NCBI RefSeq assembly: GCF_002321025.1
Contig: NZ_DCLL01000029.1
Coordinates: 28,234 to 92,233, forward strand
Direction: 5' to 3'
Length of the DNA: 64,000 nucleotides
DNA from: Acinetobacter lwoffii
GTDB lineage: Bacteria; Pseudomonadota; Gammaproteobacteria; Pseudomonadales; Moraxellaceae
Part shown: positions 1 through 8,719 of the stretch, piece by piece
Layout of the letters: each line of letters opens with the position of its first letter
How positions within the stretch are numbered: the first letter of the stretch is position 1
Position numbers and translations under genes: made by a program
The notes under the pieces: generated by a model
The model's input: the letters and a program-made list of their open reading frames with translations, nothing else
The model's database searches: none
What the model was told of the DNA's origin: nothing

Positions 1-1565
1 GCTAGAGTTTCAGCCGCATTCTCTGCAAACCAAGGCGCTGTTTTTCCATCTGACAGGCCTTTAGCATACGAGGCATAGACGGTAGTCGATTCCAAGGGGC
101 TATAGCTGATCGCAAATTGCGGTAAAAATTTGCCTAAATCAGTATCGCGGACTTTTACCCGATCTGCATCATATGCTTGTTCATCAAGCTCGATCCATTT
201 TCCGCCAATCAAAGTGGTCCAATGTTCATTCCATTCAATACGGTCTAATGCTGTAAATGCAGTTTGTTTACTTTTAAGTGCTTGATATTTTGGTCCAGCA
301 TTCGCTGTTACTGGGGAAAAATCTATGGTTTCTGTATAAATATTACCTACACCAATCCATTCATTGACACCAGCAAAACGATCTCGCGATTTATTGGTTT
401 GTGTAATATCAAAATTTAGATAATGTTGCGCCCAATTGGTATCAATCACCCCATCTAGTTTGACTTTAAATTGGTTGGTTTTAAAGGTTTCATCTGGATT
501 ACGAAAATCATAAATATCGTAATGACCATTCGCATCAAAGGTGTTGCCCAAGCCACTATATTCACATAACGTGGCATAACATCCCCAAGCAAATGTCGAA
601 TAATCATCAACCTTGGATTTACTGTGGGCTGCGACGAGTCCCAAGTTCCAGTCATCATTCAATGCATAGCTATATTTTAAACTGCTATTCAGACTATCGA
701 TCGTGACCGGTTTGCCCCAAGTCTGATAACCCAGCAATCGGTCCCATTTCACATTTTCTGGGACTTTACCATCCAGTAATTGATAACCTGGCACTGATTT
801 TTGTTCGGAACGCTGTGCTTCAAGATCAAATTCTAATTTGGATTGCTCAGATGTTTTCCAATCTAAGGTCAATGCCGCTAGATAGCGTTCACCATCGACA
901 TGATCGACATAAGACTCCATCTGTTCATTCACCAGATTGATGCGATATCCGAATTGTTGCTCATCACCCCAAAAACCACCGAGATCAGTTGCCACTGAAA
1001 ACTGGCCGTGTTGATCGGCCGAGAATGTCAGTGCCTGAATATCTTTCGGTCGCTTGGTGACATAATTCACAACCCCACCCGGGGTCGACATCCCACTTTG
1101 AATCGCGGACATGCCTTTTAAAATTTCCACACGTTCTTTATTTTCAAGTGCGACGTTTTGTTCACCACGAATCACATTGCCATTAATGAGGTAGCTAGAT
1201 GCCAAATCCAGTGCAAAGCCACGCGAGACAAAGTTTGGATAATAGCCAATTGCAGCATAGCCCTCACCGATGGCTGCATCATTTTTTATAACATCGCTCA
1301 GCACACGAGCATGTTGTTCAGCAATGAGATCAGCAGTCAAAATAGAGACCGATGCAGGTATTTTTTGCAGACTGTCCGTAGCAAATCCCTCAACATTCAC
1401 TTTAGCACTCGAGTAAGGAATGCTTTGATCGGCTGTGATAACAATCGTGTCAAGCTTTTGAACATCGTCTTCAGCATAAGTCAGCGGGACTAAACACAGC
1501 TGCGACAGAATGATCATATTTAAAGATCGGATTAATACATTCTGTTTGAGTTGACGAGTGTTCAT
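1..1565 (-). CDS. TonB-dependent siderophore receptor, 5' part (runs off the window)
   Basis: An open frame runs from an ATG at 1565 to the left edge of the window, giving about 521 residues without a stop; the C-terminal part of the barrel lies outside. The N-terminus is a signal peptide ending near PLTYA. It is followed by a short EDDVQKLDTIVITAD segment typical of the TonB-box region. A plug domain comes next (IPASVSILTADLI, YYPNFVSRGFALD, GMSTPGGVVNYVTKRP), then alternating beta-barrel strands. By family, it imports an Fe(III)-siderophore across the outer membrane, powered by TonB/ExbBD. It lies 40 bp downstream of a kinase-like gene on the same strand, so the two are probably co-transcribed. 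The ligand cannot be read from the sequence. Confidence 0.93.
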   Translation of the reverse strand, partial: MNTRQLKQNVLIRSLNMIILSQLCLVPLTYAEDDVQKLDTIVITADQSIPYSSAKVNVEGFATDSLQKIPASVSILTADLIAEQHARVLSDVIKNDAAIGEGYAAIGYYPNFVSRGFALDLASSYLINGNVIRGEQNVALENKERVEILKGMSAIQSGMSTPGGVVNYVTKRPKDIQALTFSADQHGQFSVATDLGGFWGDEQQFGYRINLVNEQMESYVDHVDGERYLAALTLDWKTSEQSKLEFDLEAQRSEQKSVPGYQLLDGKVPENVKWDRLLGYQTWGKPVTIDSLNSSLKYSYALNDDWNLGLVAAHSKSKVDDYSTFAWGCYATLCEYSGLGNTFDANGHYDIYDFRNPDETFKTNQFKVKLDGVIDTNWAQHYLNFDITQTNKSRDRFAGVNEWIGVGNIYTETIDFSPVTANAGPKYQALKSKQTAFTALDRIEWNEHWTTLIGGKWIELDEQAYDADRVKVRDTDLGKFLPQFAISYSPLESTTVYASYAKGLSDGKTAPWFAENAAETL

Positions 1566-1605
1566 ACGAAACCTTATGTCTGTGAAGTGGGTGATGATGC
1601 TGGGT

Positions 1606-2811
1606 TTAGAGAGAGCATTGAGAAGATTGCAATTCATCTTGAATGAGCCGGGTTAAGGTCTGGGTAAATTGTTGACCTTGTTCGCCAAAGAACCAGTCCA
1701 CATGACCGATAATCCAGTCGTAATAAGCCGCATCTGCATGTTGCTGGTTTTGAGTAATCCCAACAAAATATTCAAGCTCTGAAAAAGCGAAATCCAAATG
1801 CACGATTTTCAGTAGCTCTGGCAAAACACTAAAATCTTCTTGTGGATGTGCTTCGGAAAAATAAGCGTGTAGAAAGGCGGTTAAACCGGCCTCATCAATC
1901 TGAATATGTGGGTTCTGCTCTAATTCCAACCAATCAATGAAATTACGTTCAATCGTCACTGCCAGATCATAAAGTGCCGAGTTTCGGTCAGATAAACCAA
2001 AATCAATCACGGCAGTAATCTCAGCTTTGGCATCTGGCGATGACCAAAACAGATTAGAAGCGTGTAAATCGTTATGGGTCCAAATTCTGCTTGCCTGTTG
2101 CAATACAGGCTGAATACGCTGGTGAACCTGTAAGATTTGATCTAAAAAGTAAGGATCCAAATTTTTATCGGCAAAATAACGGCTTAATTCTGGACTGTTT
2201 GCAATGCGCCGTTGAATGGCTGTAACGATATTTTCACTGTCTAAAAGTTGCTGATTGGAAACCAAATAAGATGCTGATCTGCCTTGCTGCTCAGGAAAAT
2301 CCTGCATCGCCAGATGTAGTCTGGCCAGTAAAGCCCCTGCCTTGGCGGCATGTTCAGCATAGAAAAAAGGTTTCCAGGATTGCTGATCTGCATACAGATC
2401 TAAACCGGCTGCTTTTGCATAGACTTCATAGGTCCAGTCACCCAGCTCTAAAGCAGTCAGATCTTGATTTGACCTAATCAATGCTGCAACAGGAATTTCT
2501 TTGCTGGCTAAATGCTGAAGAACGGCATGCTCCTGTAAAATATCGTGGGCACGACGAAATGAACAATGACTGCGCTTGATCAAATACTGATGCGCGACTG
2601 CTTCATCCCTGCTCACAAAATCCTGCTCCACCTTGACCAGCGCCGCAGATGAAAATGGCCGGGGACTACACCACAAAATCTGAATATGACCTTGTAAACA
2701 GGAATAATGCTGCTGCAGACTTTGTAATTCTGGATCAGAAATATGTGCCCAGTCTTTATTTTCCCAGGCATTGCCCATACCATGACCTAAATCATCAGTC
2801 ATTGTGGTCAT
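1606..2811 (-). CDS. APH-family phosphotransferase (aminoglycoside/choline-kinase-like)
   Basis: A protein of about 401 residues with the APH/choline-kinase fold. HNDLHASNLFW is the catalytic-loop motif (H-x-D-x4-N) and AVIDFGLSD is the metal-binding DFG-like motif, both in the C-terminal half. I chose the ATG at 2811 because AGGA lies 9 nt upstream; a TTG two codons earlier would put that AGGA only 3 nt away. The gene directly precedes a siderophore receptor on the same strand. This suggests a role linked to siderophore or substrate handling rather than drug resistance, but that is inference. It is not a recognisable known aminoglycoside resistance gene. Substrate unknown. Confidence 0.85.
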   Translation of the reverse strand: MTTMTDDLGHGMGNAWENKDWAHISDPELQSLQQHYSCLQGHIQILWCSPRPFSSAALVKVEQDFVSRDEAVAHQYLIKRSHCSFRRAHDILQEHAVLQHLASKEIPVAALIRSNQDLTALELGDWTYEVYAKAAGLDLYADQQSWKPFFYAEHAAKAGALLARLHLAMQDFPEQQGRSASYLVSNQQLLDSENIVTAIQRRIANSPELSRYFADKNLDPYFLDQILQVHQRIQPVLQQASRIWTHNDLHASNLFWSSPDAKAEITAVIDFGLSDRNSALYDLAVTIERNFIDWLELEQNPHIQIDEAGLTAFLHAYFSEAHPQEDFSVLPELLKIVHLDFAFSELEYFVGITQNQQHADAAYYDWIIGHVDWFFGEQGQQFTQTLTRLIQDELQSSQCSL

Positions 2812-2830
2812 TATCAATATTCCTGAGCCA

Positions 2831-2859
2831 GATCATTATGTAATAATGGAAAATCATTG
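2831..2859. promoter_or_regulatory. Possible Fur-like operator upstream of the kinase/receptor pair
   Basis: Upstream of the phosphotransferase start lies an AT-rich stretch with ATCATTAT, TAATAATGG and AAATCATT arranged like degenerate Fur-box hexamers (consensus repeats of GATAAT). Iron control fits the downstream siderophore receptor. The match is imperfect, so this is a suggestion only. Confidence 0.3.
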
Positions 2860-3110
2860 TTTAGGCGAACATGCAAACAGTATTTTTAAATACATTTAAT
2901 ATTGAAGACACGCCCTAAAATTAAGTGGTACATACCAGTATTAAATTGGAGGCAAGTTTAGCCTTATAAATATAAAAATAAAATAGATCTCTCGCATAAA
3001 TCAAAAAATGATCTTCTTTTTGGTTAATATTCGAACTCCAGATTTCTTAGCATTCGCGCATAATCTGCGGATGAAATACATCAATTCAAACAAGCTTTCT
3101 GATCCTCAGT

Positions 3111-3290
3111 TCAAGCTATAACATAGTTTTGAAATGCACCGTAATTCATTTTCATGACTTCACTAAGTAGTTCTTTAAATCCATGTTACTCAGCAGCAAA
3201 TTCTACCAGTGATTCATTGTTCAGATCAGTAACACATGCCATGGTCGAAATGACCTGTACACTATGAGCTTTGAATTCGCCCAGGTATAT
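3111..3290 (-). pseudogene. Remnant of an unidentified coding sequence
   Basis: One minus-strand frame reads as protein-like sequence for about 60 codons (beginning IYLGEFKAHSVQVISTMAC, ending SEVMKMNYGAFQNYVIA) and is broken by a single in-frame TAA in the middle. No start codon or RBS is obvious and both flanks close quickly. I do not recognise the family. It is most likely a relic of a gene lost from this non-coding stretch, and could be chance. The rest of 2860-3550 shows no gene I can support. Confidence 0.3.
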
Positions 3291-3558
3291 TTTGTTGAAT
3301 TACGTTTTTTTTATTAAGATATTTAAGGGAAAATTCTTACGGAAAAAATGTTTTTTATCACTGAACCATATACAAGTAGCTAAATTATCCTGCAATTTTT
3401 CAACCATCATTGGATGACTACCGTAAACTAGGTAAACAATATCACCAATATAGATATTATTCATCTTTAGTCAGCCAAGTATAAGATCAAAATTCTGAAA
3501 CTTCTGATAAATAAATTAATGCCATCAATTGAGGACTTTTTTTAAACTGAGAAAGCGT

Positions 3559-3657
3559 TTATAAAGTCCAATTAAGTCCTTGTCCCATTTCATAAATAAT
3601 GAGTATTAATGCAATTACCATTAGTAAAATCACAATGGCTTCGACCTTAGTGAGCAT
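3559..3657 (-). CDS. Tiny membrane protein, 32 aa (MLT[K/R]VE family)
   Basis: The frame starts at ATG 3657 with a GGTGGAG ribosome-binding site about 8 nt upstream and encodes 32 residues. It begins MLTKVEA, followed by one hydrophobic segment (IVILLMVIALILIIYE) and a short polar tail (MGQGLNWTL). It looks like a single-pass inner-membrane peptide. A paralogue with the same opening (MLTRVE), the same LMV-x-AL core and the same upstream AACTAAGATG/TTTAAGATG context lies at 37890-37972. This conservation is the main reason to think it is real. Function unknown. Confidence 0.55.
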   Translation of the reverse strand: MLTKVEAIVILLMVIALILIIYEMGQGLNWTL

Positions 3658-3853
3658 CTTAAATTCTCCACCTTTTATCTTTTATATAATAAACAAAGTG
3701 AACAATAAATAACAATAAGGTTACAAAAAAATTACTAGATGTTACAAAAACAGGGCTGGTAAAGAAAAATCTCTCAGAGGAGGTGCTAATTCTTTTCAAA
3801 CTTAACCTTATGTACTGGGCGATGTCCTGTATAAGACTCATGACATACTGCGA

Positions 3854-4042
3854 TTAATCAACACCCCCTTCTTCTTCTAAACTTAATAAGAAAGTATGGA
3901 CACCCTGCATGTCATTTAACTCAATATTATTGCCGATCCATTTCATCGTAGTTGGTTTCATATTGTTTATGTCTTCTTGGATTTTATTGTAGGGGGGATT
4001 ACCGCAGTTGACCATTGCTATGCTCTTTTTATAATTTGCCAT
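3854..4042 (-). CDS. Small hypothetical protein (62 aa)
   Basis: A 62-residue frame starts at ATG 4042 with AGGGAAG about 9 nt upstream; a TTG at 4072 in the same frame has no comparable site. The product starts MANYKKSIAMVNCGNPPY and ends with an acidic tail (LSLEEEGGVD). It is polar, with no membrane segment or signal peptide. I do not recognise a family. Composition and the good RBS favour a real gene, but there is no independent support. Confidence 0.45.
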   Translation of the reverse strand: MANYKKSIAMVNCGNPPYNKIQEDINNMKPTTMKWIGNNIELNDMQGVHTFLLSLEEEGGVD

Positions 4043-4260
4043 TAAATTATCTTCCCTATAAAAGATTTTCAAGAAAATCGGTCTGTATTTGGCCAGTCAA
4101 CGCTACAAAAAAAACTCATCCGATAAGTATTCTTACATAAACCCGAGGTTCTATAACTTGGATCCTGAATATCTTACATATGCAGACATAGCTCATACAT
4201 CGGAATTTAAACTTACCCTCTACACTGAAATTAAGTTTTAGAAACGCAGAGGAAATTCAG

Positions 4261-4434
4261 ATGGAAAAGTATTCAAAGATTCTAATCCTGAGCTTATTTG
4301 GATTTACTGGAACAGTAGCTATTGCAGATGAATCCATCCCAATAGAAGCAACTGCCGCCGCCGAAGCGCAACAGGTTGCTTTAGATTATGGAAATGAGAA
4401 AGACAAAAAATCTGAATCATCTGAAAGCCCTTAA
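4261..4434 (+). CDS. Small secreted protein (57 aa) with signal peptide
   Basis: ATG 4261 follows an AGAGGA site 6 nt upstream. The 57-residue product has a clear N-terminal signal sequence (MEKYSKILILSLFGFTG then TVAIA before DESIP), giving a short mature peptide. That peptide is rich in Ala, Glu and Gln and ends in a Lys/Ser/Glu tail. It should be exported to the periplasm; there is no lipobox cysteine. A hairpin terminator follows 10 bp after the stop, so it is a complete single-gene unit. No family recognised. Confidence 0.6.
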   Translation: MEKYSKILILSLFGFTGTVAIADESIPIEATAAAEAQQVALDYGNEKDKKSESSESP

Positions 4435-4443
4435 TTAAAGTGA

Positions 4444-4477
4444 TGCCGGTCAGTTAAGAAATTGACTGGCATTTTCT
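4444..4477 (+). terminator. Rho-independent terminator after the small secreted protein
   Basis: Inverted repeat TGCCGGTCA / TGACTGGCA (one mismatch, pairable as G-U), 10-nt loop, then TTTTCTT. It sits directly behind the 57-aa gene. Confidence 0.7.
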
Positions 4478-4985
4478 TGGGTATTTCCGTGGTGTTCCTT
4501 TCACAACTCGTGGGCAACTCCTCACTCCCCTCTCAGGCAAAACATATCTCTTAGATTTTTCCAGTAAACTTTCTAAATGTTTAGGTAAATTACCTGCGGA
4601 GTCTAAAGAGTCGAATCTTAATATATTCAGAATGCCAATAGATGCAATATGAAAGCTGATTCTCAAAGGACTGACTTTTGCACGTTGAGCCATATGTTTC
4701 ATTTGTCTTCTTAGAATATTGTAGGCAATAAAGCCCCCCATAATTATTGACAAACTAAATCAGGTTGCTTGTTCCTCAAATGCTTGCCCTCCTGTAAATC
4801 ACTTTTGATTTCTGGGTAACGCATTTCTATTTCCCAGCGCTGAGCATAAAGCTTCGCCAAGCCTATCAGTGGCTATGTCTTTGGGTTCATTAATAAAGTG
4901 ATATAACGTCTAATTTTCCCTTCCTGCTCAACTTCAATCAAACGCACTTCCCAATACCCCCTAATGTTGGATTAAGTTTCTTGGC
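4454..4985 (-). pseudogene. IS4-family transposase, C-terminal remnant
   Basis: Reading leftward from about 4985, the minus strand gives fragments of one protein in shifting frames: YWEVRLIEVEQEGKIRRYI, then QRWEIEMRYPEIKSDLQEG, then YNILRRQMKHMAQRAKVSPL and LRFDSLDSAGNLPKHLESL. This is the C-terminal DDE region of an IS4-type transposase (the E-containing Y-[R/P]-EIK signature is present). Internal stops and a frame change near 4750 inactivate it, and the N-terminal two thirds is missing. It directly abuts an IS5 fragment on the opposite strand. Confidence 0.75.
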
Positions 4986-5009
4986 ATTTGCTGATATTGG
5001 CATCCTGAT

Positions 5010-5364
5010 ATGAAAGTCATGCTGAGAATTACGCTTGATTTAGAATTGTTCAAACACAATTTAAACCAGATCCCTTCAGGAACCTTTGTTCTTACACATA
5101 GAGGTTATCAAAGGATTTATACTTTGTATCCCAATACCCTGTTGCCATTAGAGGCCAAAAGCCGCTGTAAACTGGATCCTGAACTAAAAATCTATAATCA
5201 GGAAATCAATAAAGAAGAATAGAAATTAAGTATGTATTTGGCAGTCTAAAAACTTTCAAAATGCTTTCAGAACGTTATCGCAATAGAGCTAAAAGCCCCC
5301 CCTTTTGAGATTCAATCTAGTTGCTGGAATTTATAATTTGCAACTGAGTAAGAATGATTTATGA
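5010..5364 (+). pseudogene. IS5-family transposase, C-terminal remnant
   Basis: The first 70 codons read HRGYQRIYTLYPNTLLPLEA and LDPELKIYNQEINK before a stop at 5222. Continuing in other frames gives FGSLKTFKMLSERYRNRAK, LRFNLVAGIYNLQLSKND and a TGA at 5364. This is the end of an IS5-type (IS427/IS1031-like) DDE transposase, with at least two frameshifts. Everything upstream of the second Asp region is missing, so it cannot act. Confidence 0.7.
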
Positions 5365-5383
5365 AGGAGGTCTAATCTAAGAA

Positions 5384-5423
5384 AATAAAAAAAATCCTAA
5401 AACCATTTAACTTCTTAGGATTT
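5384..5423 (-). terminator. Rho-independent terminator of the GntR gene
   Basis: On the minus strand, AAATCCTAA and TTAGGATTT form a stem followed by a run of eight T. It lies 26 bp beyond the stop of the GntR-family gene. Confidence 0.75.
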
Positions 5424-5448
5424 GAATGGGCAGGATATAAATATAAGC

Positions 5449-6138
5449 TTATGCTTGAATATCTAAGGTCATTTCAATTTTGTCCTGTGACCAGATTTCG
5501 ATGTCATATTCAATCACTAGATCATCTGATTTTGAAATACGTTCAATATAAGTGGCGGTTTGACTTAAAGGAATACCTAAGTGCTGGCTCTCAAAATGAG
5601 ACACACCGGTAATTTTAATTTTTAACTGACTACTCGTGTAATTATAATGAAAGTGATTTTTAATGACATCTTGTACCGAAGTAATCACATCATAATTCAG
5701 CACATCTGGAAACAGCGCAACAGGTAAATAATTATATTCTAGAAGTACAGGTACATCATCAGCATAACGTAAACGGATAATTTCAATAAAGCCCAATTTA
5801 CGATTTTCTTCGCTAAAAAGATTACTGTGATCGAATAGCTCCAGCTGTCGGGTCGAGATCAGTTCAGTTCTGGCATTAAAACCCTGTGCCTTCATATAAG
5901 AACGAAAATTTTCAATTGAGTTTGGATAATATTGAATTTTTTTATTACTCACGAACCAGCCGAGATTTTGCCGTTTGAAAATTTTATCTTCGGCACGAAG
6001 CTGTTCATAGGCCTTACGCACTGTTTCCCTTGAACAGTCAAACTTTAATGCCAAGTACCGTTCGGATGGAATTATTTGATTAGAACTGTAATTTTTCAAT
6101 TCAGCCTCAATCAAATCTCTGATTTCCATATACTTCAT
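5449..6138 (-). CDS. GntR-family transcriptional regulator with UTRA domain
   Basis: A 229-residue protein. Residues 1-70 form the GntR winged helix (IPSERYLALKFDCSRETVRKAYEQL is the recognition core, FKRQNLGWFV the wing). Residues about 85-225 form a UTRA ligand-binding domain (FIEIIRLRYADDVPVLLEYNYL, then QLKIKITGVSHFE). This is the HutC/PhnF subfamily, whose members usually repress catabolic or uptake genes in response to a small ligand. No such operon lies next to it; the flanks are IS remnants, so its original target may have been lost. The start at 6138 has only a weak RBS; an in-frame ATG three codons later is an alternative. Confidence 0.88.
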   Translation of the reverse strand: MKYMEIRDLIEAELKNYSSNQIIPSERYLALKFDCSRETVRKAYEQLRAEDKIFKRQNLGWFVSNKKIQYYPNSIENFRSYMKAQGFNARTELISTRQLELFDHSNLFSEENRKLGFIEIIRLRYADDVPVLLEYNYLPVALFPDVLNYDVITSVQDVIKNHFHYNYTSSQLKIKITGVSHFESQHLGIPLSQTATYIERISKSDDLVIEYDIEIWSQDKIEMTLDIQA

Positions 6139-7030
6139 TCAGTGAATCCAGTGAGTGCTCATAAGTGATAAAGATAGTACTAAATTAAAGAACAGAGGAA
6201 AATTGAAAACAAGGTACAGATCAGTAAAAAGATGCATTCCCTTGTTTTAATGAGAATGTTTAGCAGCATGATTGATACGTGATTCTGAGAGAATATCGTT
6301 GTCCACTCATAATGTTCTCATTTATGCAAAAAGAATAGACTAAATTTGTCTAGGAGAGTGGTGACAGTCTAATCTAATTAAAAGGCATCTACAAAATCGG
6401 CGGCTATTCGTAATAGTCGACTGAGAAAATCACGTACCTTGATTCTAGACATTATTGTCCACCTCTACTAACACATTTCCTGACACAGTCCCTATCTATA
6501 CATTTGAATGCCTTTGACTATTAAAGATTATCTTTAATAAAATGAGCTTTATAGGGCAATATACTAAGATCTCCAGACTGTTGAATCCGGCAAGCGCACT
6601 GAGTGCGGTTCCGTAACGTGACACTGGGTAACGTCTTGGACTGCTGTATGTAGACAAAAATGAAAGCTGCGGTTTAAAGCTGGCGTCCTTCAAAATTTAT
6701 CTCATTTTATAACTTATGTCTGGATTTTCAGGTAATTATATCGCACCAAAAAAAACATCTATTCACTAACGATCACTTAGGCTATTCATTATAAAAAAAC
6801 AACCATACATCATTGATATATGTCCATTTATTTATAATTTTTTCATGGACATAAGTTAATTAGTTAATTTTTTAGGTCCCATATATCATCTAAGCGGAAT
6901 CAATTAAAACCTGTTATAAATCAGTGTAACATTGAAATTTATAGAAATAATATTTAAAACCGTTTTTTATTTTGAATTAAGGTGTCATCAATTAGCTTGA
7001 GAAAATCTTACCGGTCCTCATAATTTTTTC
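6139..7030. other. AT-rich intergenic stretch without a supportable gene
   Basis: Between the GntR gene and the IS5 remnant I see no frame with both an RBS and protein-like composition. Minus-strand 6496-6693 is open for 65 codons but lacks an RBS and family features. The stretch just before 7031 presumably contains the left end of the decayed IS5 element. Confidence 0.5.
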
Positions 7031-7745
7031 ATGACTAAACGCTATGCATTAAAAGATGATCAGTGGGAACAGATTAAAGATCTGTTACATGGACGAATGG
7101 GTACTGTTGGAGTAACGGCCAAAGATAACCGACTATTTGTTGAAGCGGTATCGTTCAGGTATCCCGTGGCGAGACTTAATCGAGCGCTTTGGTGATTTTA
7201 GAGTAGTGCATACTCGTTTTAGTCTTTGGGCTAAAACAGGTGTGTGGCAGAGAGTCTTTGAAGTGCTGTCACATGACCTTGACAATGAATATGTCATGTT
7301 AGACTCCACCCCATTGTACGTGCTTACTAACACAGCGCTGGGGGGAAATCAGGCGACTAGGCGCAGTAAAGGGGGCTTAAGCACCAAAATTCATGCCCGT
7401 ACTGATGCTTTAGGCAACCCGACAGGATTTTATCTCACGGATGGGCAGGTCCATGACTTAAACGGTTCAGATGTGTTGCTGGACTTATCGTTGAGCCAGA
7501 CCTGATTTATGGATAAAGCCTACAACTCTAGGGATCGGGTCATTGATCCAATTTTAGAGGCGAAGGGTCAAGTTGTGATGCCAGCGAAAAGTAATTCTAT
7601 TGATCAGCGTGATTATGATTGACATATCTACAAGGCAAGACATCTGATCGAGAATTTTTTTGCCAAGCTCAAACAATATCGTGCTATTGCCATACGCTAT
7701 GATAAATTGGCTCAAAACTTCTTATCAGCGATCTTTCTGGCTTAA
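7031..7745 (+). pseudogene. IS5-family (IS427-like) transposase, decayed
   Basis: ATG 7031 opens MTKRYALKDDQWEQIKDLL, the standard start of an IS427-type IS5 transposase. A frame change near 7140 leads to YRSGIPWRDLIERFGDFRVV and a DSTPLYVL segment that carries the first catalytic Asp. A stop at 7503 and another near 7620 interrupt the C-terminal half (MDKAYNSRDRVID, then HLIENFFAKLKQYRAIAIRYDK) before the natural end at 7745. With at least three lesions the element is dead. It forms the left border of the replicon. Confidence 0.85.
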
Positions 7746-7774
7746 TTAATAACACGCCCTAGTTTGAGATTGTC

Positions 7775-7804
7775 AAAAAAAGTGTAGCAAGTTGCTACAC
7801 TTTT
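7775..7804 (-). terminator. parB terminator (copy 1 of a duplicated hairpin)
   Basis: Palindrome AGTGTAGCAA-G-TTGCTACACT flanked by A and T runs, overlapping the parB stop codon. The same hairpin in inverted orientation ends repB at 11525-11553. Confidence 0.85.
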
Positions 7805-8706
7805 TCACTTTTCTGAATAAGCTGTTTTAAAAAATCTTCTAGTTGTAAGAGACTAGCTTCGTCAATTTCCGAGATATTCAGAGAAACCTTAAGCTGTTTT
7901 TGATTGAGTTTGATATTCCCCGCAATCTTACCTGCATATTCAATTTTTCTAACCACAGATGTTGTGGTCAGTTTTCCTGGATCCTGACTCAATATTTTTT
8001 CAGCATAGGCAGTAACTTTACTTTGCTCTAGTTTTTTGTCTTTTACTTTTTCCCAAGCCCCTAGTAAAGCCTTTTCGGCCTCAGAAAGTTGCTCTATATG
8101 ATCCGACAGAAATTTTTTGAATGCAGTTGCAGCAGTACGACCTAGTAGGCCTGGTTCCACATCAAGGTCATTTAAAATTACTTGAGGCAGTTTTTCGTAT
8201 GCTAAATACTTGTACATATCTTCGCGATTTAAACCCAGTGAATTGGCTAAACGTTGCTTGTTTTTCTTTAACTTCTCATCAAGTGAGTTCAGGCCAATAA
8301 AAATTTCATAATCTGTCAGGTCCTGACGCTTTAAATTCTCTGCTAAGGTTAACAAAGATGCTTCTACATTATTCGCATCAATGATAATCGCTTCAATCAC
8401 AGACTTGCCGAGTAAATGGTGCGCCCGTAAGCGCCGCTCGCCTGCAATGAGTTCATATTTCAGATTATCAAGTTTACGCACTGTAATGGGCTGCAACAGA
8501 CCGACTTCATTAATGGAATCCGCCAGTTCTTTTAATTGTGACTCTTCAAATAATTTACGCGGCTGGTTTGGACTGCGGCTAATATCCTCAATAGGAACAT
8601 TACGTCTAAACTCTTTCAGCTCTCTAATATTGTCTTTCTGTGCTTGCTGATGTTTTTCTGTATTCTGTTTCAGTTTCTGAGCTAAAAGCTCTTTGGTGCT
8701 TGCCAT
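7795..8706 (-). CDS. parB: ParB-family partition protein
   Basis: A 303-residue centromere-binding protein. The N-terminal ParB/Srx CTPase domain spans about residues 30-130: NQPRKLFEESQLKELADSI, LLQPITVRK, the CTP-binding GERRLRAH and ENLKRQDL. A helix-turn-helix follows (about 140-190, LANSLGLNREDMYKYLAYEKL) and then a C-terminal dimerisation region. With ParA it segregates plasmid copies by loading at parS. It lies 13 bp downstream of parA, clearly in one operon. The stop codon TAG is built into the terminator hairpin. Confidence 0.95.
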   Translation of the reverse strand: MASTKELLAQKLKQNTEKHQQAQKDNIRELKEFRRNVPIEDISRSPNQPRKLFEESQLKELADSINEVGLLQPITVRKLDNLKYELIAGERRLRAHHLLGKSVIEAIIIDANNVEASLLTLAENLKRQDLTDYEIFIGLNSLDEKLKKNKQRLANSLGLNREDMYKYLAYEKLPQVILNDLDVEPGLLGRTAATAFKKFLSDHIEQLSEAEKALLGAWEKVKDKKLEQSKVTAYAEKILSQDPGKLTTTSVVRKIEYAGKIAGNIKLNQKQLKVSLNISEIDEASLLQLEDFLKQLIQKSEKV

Positions 8707-8719
8707 AATACTCTCAGGT

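Noticed and set aside
455..658. 67-codon minus-strand open frame inside the receptor gene
   Set aside because: Out of frame with the long TonB-receptor reading frame, which has clear signal peptide and plug motifs; it is a shadow.
3659..3841. 60-codon minus-strand frame upstream of the tiny membrane protein
   Set aside because: No convincing RBS and it lies in the likely promoter region of the 32-aa gene; probably chance in AT-rich DNA.
3989..4003. AGGGGGGATTACC shared with 56456-56468
   Set aside because: At 3989 it is inside a small coding frame and at 56456 at an IS remnant border; the match is short with no flanking similarity, so probably chance.
6496..6693. 65-codon minus-strand frame between the GntR gene and the IS5 remnant
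   Set aside because: No RBS, no recognisable family and unbalanced composition; no support beyond being open.
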